Shown piece by piece: positions 29,748 to 34,109 of a DNA stretch of 34,109 bases. Position numbers and translations under genes: made by a program. Under the pieces are notes generated by a model. It saw only the letters and a program-made list of their open reading frames with translations. It was not told the DNA's origin and did not search any database. The DNA is taken from assembly GCF_003949795.1 (NCBI RefSeq), contig NZ_RPRY01000041.1, positions 1 to 34,109 on the forward strand. Reading direction: 5' to 3'. Numbering within the stretch: the stretch's first letter is position 1; every line of letters starts with the position of its first letter. The stretch is from Streptomyces sp. WAC06614. GTDB taxonomy: Bacteria > Actinomycetota > Actinomycetes > Streptomycetales > Streptomycetaceae.

Positions 29748-31213
29748 CCCTCACTCGTGGCCTGGTGGATCAGTTCGTACAGCCGCACGGTCTCCGGGGC
29801 GTCCGGGCCGAGGGCCGCGCAGTGGTCGGTGTACAGGGCGCGGTACTCGGTGGCCGCGGCCTGGTGCTCACCGGCGGTGGCCAGCCAGTGCGCCAGGTCG
29901 AAGCGGATCTCCGAGAGCCGCTCGTCGGTGGGCGGCACCGCGGCGGCGACGGCCGCGCGCAGTTCCGCCAGGTGCTTGGCGGCGGCCGCCGGATGCCCGC
30001 TCTCGCCCAGGTAGCGGGCGAGGTTGAGGGCCGAGGCGCGGGTCAGCGGTTCGACGGGGCCCAGGACCTGGCGGATCCGGGCGGCCACCGGGGCGAGCCG
30101 GTCGGCGGCCGCCGCCGGGTTCTTGGCGGTGTGCAGGGCGCGGGCCAGGTGCAGGGTGACCAGCCAGGCCCCGGCGTGGTCGGCGGGGAGTACCTCGCGG
30201 GCCAGGTCGGCCACGTCGGCCAGCAGCCGGGCCCGCTCCTCGGGCGGGTGGTCCCCGGTGAGGACGGCGTTGCAGCGGGACTCGACCAGGCCTTCCGGGT
30301 CGGCCGGCCGCGGCCGGCGCCCGGTCCGGCCGCCGCCGCCCAGCTCCCGCAGGGTCTCGGCGATGCCCCGGGCGTCGGCCGGGCGGTCCCCGGGCCGCTT
30401 GGCCAGCAGCCGGACCACCAGCTCGTCCACCGCGGCGGGGACCGCCGGGCGTAACGCGCGGGCGGACGGTACCGGGGCATGGGTGTGCAGCCGGGCGAGG
30501 TCGCCGTAGTCCGGTGCCAGGTACGGCTGTTGGCCCGTGAGCATCTCGAACAGGACGCAGCCGACCGCGTAGAGATCGGTGGCCGGCCCGTCGGGCTCCA
30601 GCAGGAAGCGCTCCGGAGCCATGTACTCGGGCGTGCCGATGAGCTGGCCCGACCCGGTCACCCCGGCGGCCCGGCCGGTGCCGCCGAACGCCGTGTACGA
30701 GCGGGCGATGCCGAAGTCGAGCAGGACCAGCCGCTCGCCGCCCCCGACGCGGCGGATCATCACGTTGCCCGGCTTGACGTCGCGGTGCACGAGGTTCTGC
30801 TCGTGGACCGGGACCAGCGCCTCGCACAACTCGGCGGCGCGGCGCAGGGCGTGGTCCACGTCCAGGGCCGTGCCGCGCGGCAGGGCCTCGCGCAGGGTGC
30901 GTCCGTGCACGTACTGCGTGATCAGGTAGAGCTGCCACTGACCGTCTATCTCGGCCTCGTCCACGTCGTGGATGCGCACCACCCGCGGGTCGTCGATCCC
31001 GGCCAGGATCCGCGCCTCGCGCAGGAACCGGCGCGCCGCATGGGTGCCCCGATCCGGAACCCGTAGGAATTTGGCCACCACCGTGCGGTCCAACCGCAGG
31101 TCCTGTGCCTTCCACACCTCCGCCATACCGCCGTGGAACCGTTCCAGCAGTGCGTAACGGCCGAGCACCAAGCGCCGCGTCGGCGCCGGGTCCGCCCCCC
31201 GAAAACCCGACAT
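29744..31213 (-). CDS. Cytosolic Ser/Thr protein kinase with a helical (TPR-like) C-terminus
   Basis: This 489-residue protein starts with a Hanks-type kinase domain (about 18-285). Visible motifs are the glycine loop (ERFHGGMAEVW), Lys48 in VVAKFL, HRDVKPGN (143-150), DFG (166-168) and GTPEYMAPE (193-201), all the residues needed for activity. Residues 310-489 are helical, with repeated Ala/Leu-rich pairs (YLGESGHPAAAAKHLAELRA, then HWLATAGEHQAAATEYRALY) like tetratricopeptide repeats. There is no transmembrane or PASTA domain, so it is not a PknB-type envelope sensor. ATG 31213 is the first Met. It is the first gene of the operon and overlaps the E2-like gene by four bases, so a kinase and a ubiquitin-like conjugation apparatus are co-expressed. 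Confidence 0.93.
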   Translation of the reverse strand: MSGFRGADPAPTRRLVLGRYALLERFHGGMAEVWKAQDLRLDRTVVAKFLRVPDRGTHAARRFLREARILAGIDDPRVVRIHDVDEAEIDGQWQLYLITQYVHGRTLREALPRGTALDVDHALRRAAELCEALVPVHEQNLVHRDVKPGNVMIRRVGGGERLVLLDFGIARSYTAFGGTGRAAGVTGSGQLIGTPEYMAPERFLLEPDGPATDLYAVGCVLFEMLTGQQPYLAPDYGDLARLHTHAPVPSARALRPAVPAAVDELVVRLLAKRPGDRPADARGIAETLRELGGGGRTGRRPRPADPEGLVESRCNAVLTGDHPPEERARLLADVADLAREVLPADHAGAWLVTLHLARALHTAKNPAAAADRLAPVAARIRQVLGPVEPLTRASALNLARYLGESGHPAAAAKHLAELRAAVAAAVPPTDERLSEIRFDLAHWLATAGEHQAAATEYRALYTDHCAALGPDAPETVRLYELIHQATSEG

Positions 31214-31241
31214 GGCTCAAGAGTGGCACCTGAGAGCCCGT

Positions 31242-31283
31242 CCGTTCACCGGAACGGCAAAAACGGAATGGCAAAAACCGTTC
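31242..31283. promoter_or_regulatory. AT-rich repeat cluster upstream of the kinase operon
   Basis: CCGTTC (31242-31247), its complement GAACGG (31252-31257) and CCGTTC again (31278-31283) form three half-sites. The first two make a palindrome with a four-base centre. Between the second and third, GGCAAAAAC occurs twice, 14 bases apart (31256 and 31270). The cluster lies 29-70 bases before the kinase start codon, inside the likely promoter of the operon, and is strikingly A/T-rich for this genome. A clear -10/-35 pair could not be assigned. Confidence 0.55.
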
Positions 31284-31366
31284 GGCGCCGCCGGGCGCGC
31301 CGCGACCGGTCGACACGCGCCCCACGTGCGCTTTTCGTGCGCCCCCGTGCGCCCCCGAGGGGACCG

Positions 31367-32242
31367 TCAGACCGTGACGGCGCCCCCGTCGGTGGCCGAA
31401 GTGTGCAGCCGCTCCAGGCGCTCGCGCGTCTCCTCGTCCAGCGGTACGTACGACACCAGCCGCGGGCCCTGGGCCGGTCCGAGCCACAGGTTGGTGTGTT
31501 CCAGGTGCAGCAGCCCGACGTAGGGGTTGCGGATGTACTTCGACTTCGCGCCCTGCCCCACCACCTCGTGGCGGGCCCACACCTCGCGGAACTCCGGCGA
31601 GGCCCCCTCCAGCCGGGCCAGCAGCGTCTTCCACGCCGGCTCCGCCAGGTGCTCGGCCATCGCCGCCCGGAACTTCGCCGCCATGGTGCGGTACGTGCCC
31701 GGCAGGTCCACCACCGCGGCCCGCCACCGGGGGTCGGTGAAAGCCAGCCACATGGCGTTGCGGTCGCCGGCCGGGGTGGCGTCCAGATCACCGAACAGCC
31801 GGCCGTACGAGGCGTTGTACGCGAGGATGTCGTAGCGGCTGTTCTGGATGCACGTCGGGATCGGGCCGAGCTGGTCGAGCATGGCCCGCAGGGACGGCGT
31901 CACGCTCGGGCAGAGCGTGTTCGGCGCCGGGTCCAGGCTGCCGGCGAGGGCGAACAGGTGCGCCCGCTCGCTCGCGTCGAGCAGCAGCGCCCGCGCGACC
32001 GCGTCCAGCACCTGCGCCGACACCGTGATGTCCCGGGCCTGCTCCAGCCACGTGTACCAGGTGACGCCCACCGACGACAGGTGCGCCACCTCCTCGCGGC
32101 GCAGTCCCGGGGTCCGCCGGCGCGGTCCGCGGACCAGCCCGACCTGCTCGGGGGTGATCCGTTCGCGGCGGCTGCGGAGGAACTCCGCGAGCTCGTGCCG
32201 GCGGATGTCGCTACCAGGGCTTCCGGGGGCGAAGGTGGTCAT
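31367..32242 (-). CDS. XRE-family regulator with MmyB-like C-terminal domain
   Basis: The 291-residue protein has an N-terminal helix-turn-helix of the XRE type (about 12-75: ELAEFLRSRRERITPEQVGL, RREEVAHLSSVGVTWYTWLE). A ligand-binding domain of the MmyB type follows, recognisable by NSRYDILAYNASYGRLFGD, NAMWLAF and NPYVGLLHLEHTNL. MmyB-type proteins bind fatty-acid-like ligands in one studied case, and in Streptomyces they often sit beside exporters or short-chain dehydrogenases. ATG 32242 starts directly before the HTH; the frame continues upstream antisense to the exporter. It is divergent from the MFS gene and probably represses it. Confidence 0.92.
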   Translation of the reverse strand: MTTFAPGSPGSDIRRHELAEFLRSRRERITPEQVGLVRGPRRRTPGLRREEVAHLSSVGVTWYTWLEQARDITVSAQVLDAVARALLLDASERAHLFALAGSLDPAPNTLCPSVTPSLRAMLDQLGPIPTCIQNSRYDILAYNASYGRLFGDLDATPAGDRNAMWLAFTDPRWRAAVVDLPGTYRTMAAKFRAAMAEHLAEPAWKTLLARLEGASPEFREVWARHEVVGQGAKSKYIRNPYVGLLHLEHTNLWLGPAQGPRLVSYVPLDEETRERLERLHTSATDGGAVTV

Positions 32243-32274
32243 ACCCCCACCCTGCCGCACCCGTGATCCTGTTG

Positions 32275-32316
32275 CCAGGTAGTCCTGGTACCCGGACAAC
32301 GACACTCTGGTACCCG
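32275..32316. promoter_or_regulatory. Operator region between the XRE regulator and the MFS exporter
   Basis: CTGGTACCCG occurs twice (32285-32294 and 32307-32316), 22 bases apart, which is two helical turns. Each copy contains the palindrome GGTACC. CCAGG and CCTGG (32275-32279, 32284-32288) form an overlapping inverted repeat. The sites sit in the middle of the 100-base divergent gap, as expected for an XRE repressor controlling itself and the exporter. Confidence 0.6.
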
Positions 32317-32342
32317 TCTGAGGGAAGGGGCAGGGTCGGAGC

Positions 32343-33839
32343 GTGAACCGAACACTTCCGACCACCGTCCGCACACCCACCGGCCGGCCCGCGGGCACCA
32401 CCGACGGGGCCGCCGGGGCGGCAGGGACCACGGGGGCGGCAGGGGCCGCCGGCCACCGGCCGCCGCACCTGACCGGCCTCGGGCTGTTCACCGTCCTGGT
32501 GGGCGCCGCCCTGCCCCTGATCGACTTCTTCGTCGTCAACGTCGCCCTGCCGGCCGTCGAGCGCGACCTCGACGCCGGACCGGCCCTGCTCGAACTCGTC
32601 GTCGGCGGGTACGGCGTCGCCTACGCCGTCCTGCTCGTGCTCGGCGGACGCGTCGGCGACACCCTCGGGCGCCGACGCCTCTTCCTCGCCGGGATGGCCG
32701 CCTTCGGCGTCACCTCGCTCGCCTGCGGCCTCGCCCCCGACGCCTGGACCCTGGTCGCCGCCCGCGTCGCCCAGGGCGCGGCCTCGGCCCTGATGCTGCC
32801 GCAGGTGCTCGCCACCATCCAGGCCACCACCGAGGGCCCGCGCCGGGCCCGGGCCATGAGCCTGTACGGGGCCACCGCGGGCCTGTCCATGGTCGCCGGG
32901 CAGATCCTCGGCGGGGTCCTGGTCGCCGCGGACGTGGCCGGGACCGGCTGGCGCGCCGTGTTCCTGGTCAACGTGCCCGTGGTCGTGCTGGGCCTGCTGC
33001 TCGGCGTGCGCAGCGTCCCCGACACGCGCTCGGGCCGGCCCGCCGGCGTGGACGTGCCCGGCACCCTGCTGCTCGCGCTGTCGCTGGTCTCCCTGCTGCT
33101 GCCGCTGACCGAGGGCCGGGCAGCCGGCTGGCCGCTGTGGACCTGGTTCTCGCTCGCGGTGTTCCCGCTCGCCACCGCGGCGTTCTACCTGACCGAACGC
33201 CGGGCCGACCGCCATGGACAGGTGCCCCTGGTGCCGCCGAGCCTGCTGCGGCTGGAGTCGCTGCGGCGCGGTCTGGCCCTGCTGCTCCCCTTCTCGGTCG
33301 GCTTCAGCGGCTTCATGTTCGTCCTCGCCGTGACCTTCCAGCAGGGGCTGCACATGGGTCCCGTCACCGCCGGGCTGGCGCTGGTGCCGATGGCGCTGGC
33401 CTTCTTCACCGCCTCCCTGGCCGGACCGCGCCTGGTCGCCCGGTTCGGCAGCCGTGTCGTCACCGCCGGTGGCGTCCTGCAGGCGGCCGGTATCGGCCTG
33501 CTGCTGGTCACGCTCCGGCAGCACTGGCCGGACCCCGGGCTCACCGCCCTGGCGCCCGGGGTGGGCCTGGCCGGGCTGGGGCAGGGGCTCCAACTGCCCG
33601 TGCTGATGCGGCTGATGCTCTCCGACGTGCCCGCCGACCGGGCCGGGGTGGGCAGCGGGGTCATGATCACCGCCCAGCAGTCCGCGCTGGCCCTGGGCGT
33701 GGCCACGCTGGGCAGCCTCTTCCTCGCCCTCGTCCCGACCGCGGGCATGCGCGCCGCGGTGTCCACCACGCTCGCGGTGCAGCTCGGCCTGATCGTGCTC
33801 ACCACCCTGCTCAGCCTGCGGCTGCCGCGCATGCGGTGA
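32343..33839 (+). CDS. MFS exporter of the DHA2 (14-helix) type
   Basis: The 498-residue protein has an N-terminal Ala/Gly/Thr-rich tail of about 40 residues, then about 14 hydrophobic helices. Motif A between helices 2 and 3 is GGRVGDTLGRRR. The DHA2 pattern is also visible in DFFVVNVALPAVERDL (helix 1) and MLPQVLATIQ. The family exports drugs and other small molecules by proton antiport. GTG 32343 is the only start before the first helix, but its spacing to ggag is unusually short (one base), so translation could be weak or leaderless. It is regulated, most likely, by the divergent XRE/MmyB protein. A strong terminator follows seven bases after the stop. Confidence 0.92.
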   Translation: MNRTLPTTVRTPTGRPAGTTDGAAGAAGTTGAAGAAGHRPPHLTGLGLFTVLVGAALPLIDFFVVNVALPAVERDLDAGPALLELVVGGYGVAYAVLLVLGGRVGDTLGRRRLFLAGMAAFGVTSLACGLAPDAWTLVAARVAQGAASALMLPQVLATIQATTEGPRRARAMSLYGATAGLSMVAGQILGGVLVAADVAGTGWRAVFLVNVPVVVLGLLLGVRSVPDTRSGRPAGVDVPGTLLLALSLVSLLLPLTEGRAAGWPLWTWFSLAVFPLATAAFYLTERRADRHGQVPLVPPSLLRLESLRRGLALLLPFSVGFSGFMFVLAVTFQQGLHMGPVTAGLALVPMALAFFTASLAGPRLVARFGSRVVTAGGVLQAAGIGLLLVTLRQHWPDPGLTALAPGVGLAGLGQGLQLPVLMRLMLSDVPADRAGVGSGVMITAQQSALALGVATLGSLFLALVPTAGMRAAVSTTLAVQLGLIVLTTLLSLRLPRMR

Positions 33840-33845
33840 CGTGCG

Positions 33846-33886
33846 TCCGGTGACCTGCCGTGGCACGCTGAGGGCAGGTCACCGGA
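33846..33886 (+). terminator. Strong terminator after the MFS gene
   Basis: TCCGGTGACCTGCC (33846-33859) pairs perfectly with GGCAGGTCACCGGA (33873-33886), a 14-pair stem with a 13-base loop, starting seven bases after the stop. Confidence 0.88.
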
Positions 33887-33961
33887 GCAGCGCGGACGCC
33901 GCGCCGTCGGGCGGACGCCGGGCCTTCGGCGAGAGGACAGCCGCGACGAACGGAGCGCGCT

Positions 33962-34109
33962 GTGGACCGTCCGATCCGTCACGCGCGGGCGCGGCGCCGC
34001 GCGGCCGCCGTGGGCTGCGCCGCACTGCTGCTGCTGACACCCGCGGCAGCCGGCGCCCGGGCGGCCGCAGCACCCCCGCCGCCGCCTCCGTCCCCCTCCT
34101 CCCCGGCAT
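33962..34109 (+). CDS. Secreted protein, N-terminal part only (runs off the window)
   Basis: GTG 33962 follows a ggag seven bases upstream. It opens a frame without stop to the window end, encoding VDRPIRHARARRR, then a hydrophobic core (VGCAALLLLTPAAAGA) and an Ala-rich cleavage region. A proline-rich stretch (PPPPPPSPSS) begins at the edge. The pattern is a Sec-type signal peptide followed by a Pro-rich linker. The functional domain lies outside the window, so no function can be given. Confidence 0.65.
   Translation, partial: MDRPIRHARARRRAAAVGCAALLLLTPAAAGARAAAAPPPPPPSPSSPA

Noticed and set aside
29744-31213. PknB-type envelope-sensing kinase
   Set aside because: No transmembrane helix or PASTA repeat. 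The C-terminal half is helical and cytosolic.

Overview
The window is very GC-rich actinobacterial DNA. Gene content and style (leaderless and GTG/TTG starts, a PucR-type regulator, an MmyB-type XRE regulator, a cytosolic Ser/Thr kinase, an MmpL/LmeA pair and a full hyp set) point to Streptomyces or a close relative. I see no rRNA, tRNA, CRISPR array or insertion sequence, and no gene-free stretch longer than 300 bases.

Layout. (1) 1-8682, plus strand: accessory genes of a [NiFe]-hydrogenase. They are a 468-residue protein of unknown function, an M52 maturation protease, a 34-residue peptide, and hypA, hypB, hypF, hypC, hypD and hypE, most of them overlapping or nearly so. The structural subunits are not in the window. 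The first 300 bases are anomalous: bases 1-68 are an exact inverted copy of 231-298, and 80-207 is a decayed direct copy of the same gene start. (2) 8739-13379: a hypothetical protein, then an NCS1 permease facing away from a TetR regulator and a YtcJ-type amidohydrolase. The tetR promoter appears leaderless, with an inverted repeat between its -35 and -10. (3) 13440-16614, minus strand: a PucR-type regulator, an isocitrate-lyase-superfamily enzyme, a small exported protein coupled to it by a 4-base overlap, and a secreted Ser/Gly-rich protein. (4) 16726-20527: an HSL-type hydrolase, then a damaged stretch. Here a LysR gene and an EamA transporter are head-to-head with both 5' ends missing, and a GNAT acetyltransferase 3' fragment abuts an amino-acid permease 3' fragment. 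(5) 20595-26596: DoxX, an LmeA-like lipoprotein-type protein coupled to an MmpL/RND exporter, and a divergent OmpR-type two-component system.

(6) 26627-31213, minus strand, is the most interesting region: Ser/Thr kinase with a helical C-terminus, an E2-like protein, a single polypeptide with a JAMM (JAB) isopeptidase domain and a ThiF/E1 domain, and a four-helix membrane protein. The genes overlap or are 11 bases apart, so they read as one operon. This looks like a bacterial ubiquitin-like conjugation/deconjugation module joined to a kinase, with no ubiquitin-like substrate gene visible. An AT-rich repeat cluster lies just upstream. (7) 31367-34109: an XRE/MmyB regulator divergent from a DHA2-type MFS exporter with repeated operator-like sites, a strong terminator, and the start of a secreted protein cut off by the window end.

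Three junctions (near 70-210, 18550-18580 and 19876) remove gene starts or join gene halves. They may be real deletions or assembly errors, and should be tested before functional claims are made about the genes touching them.
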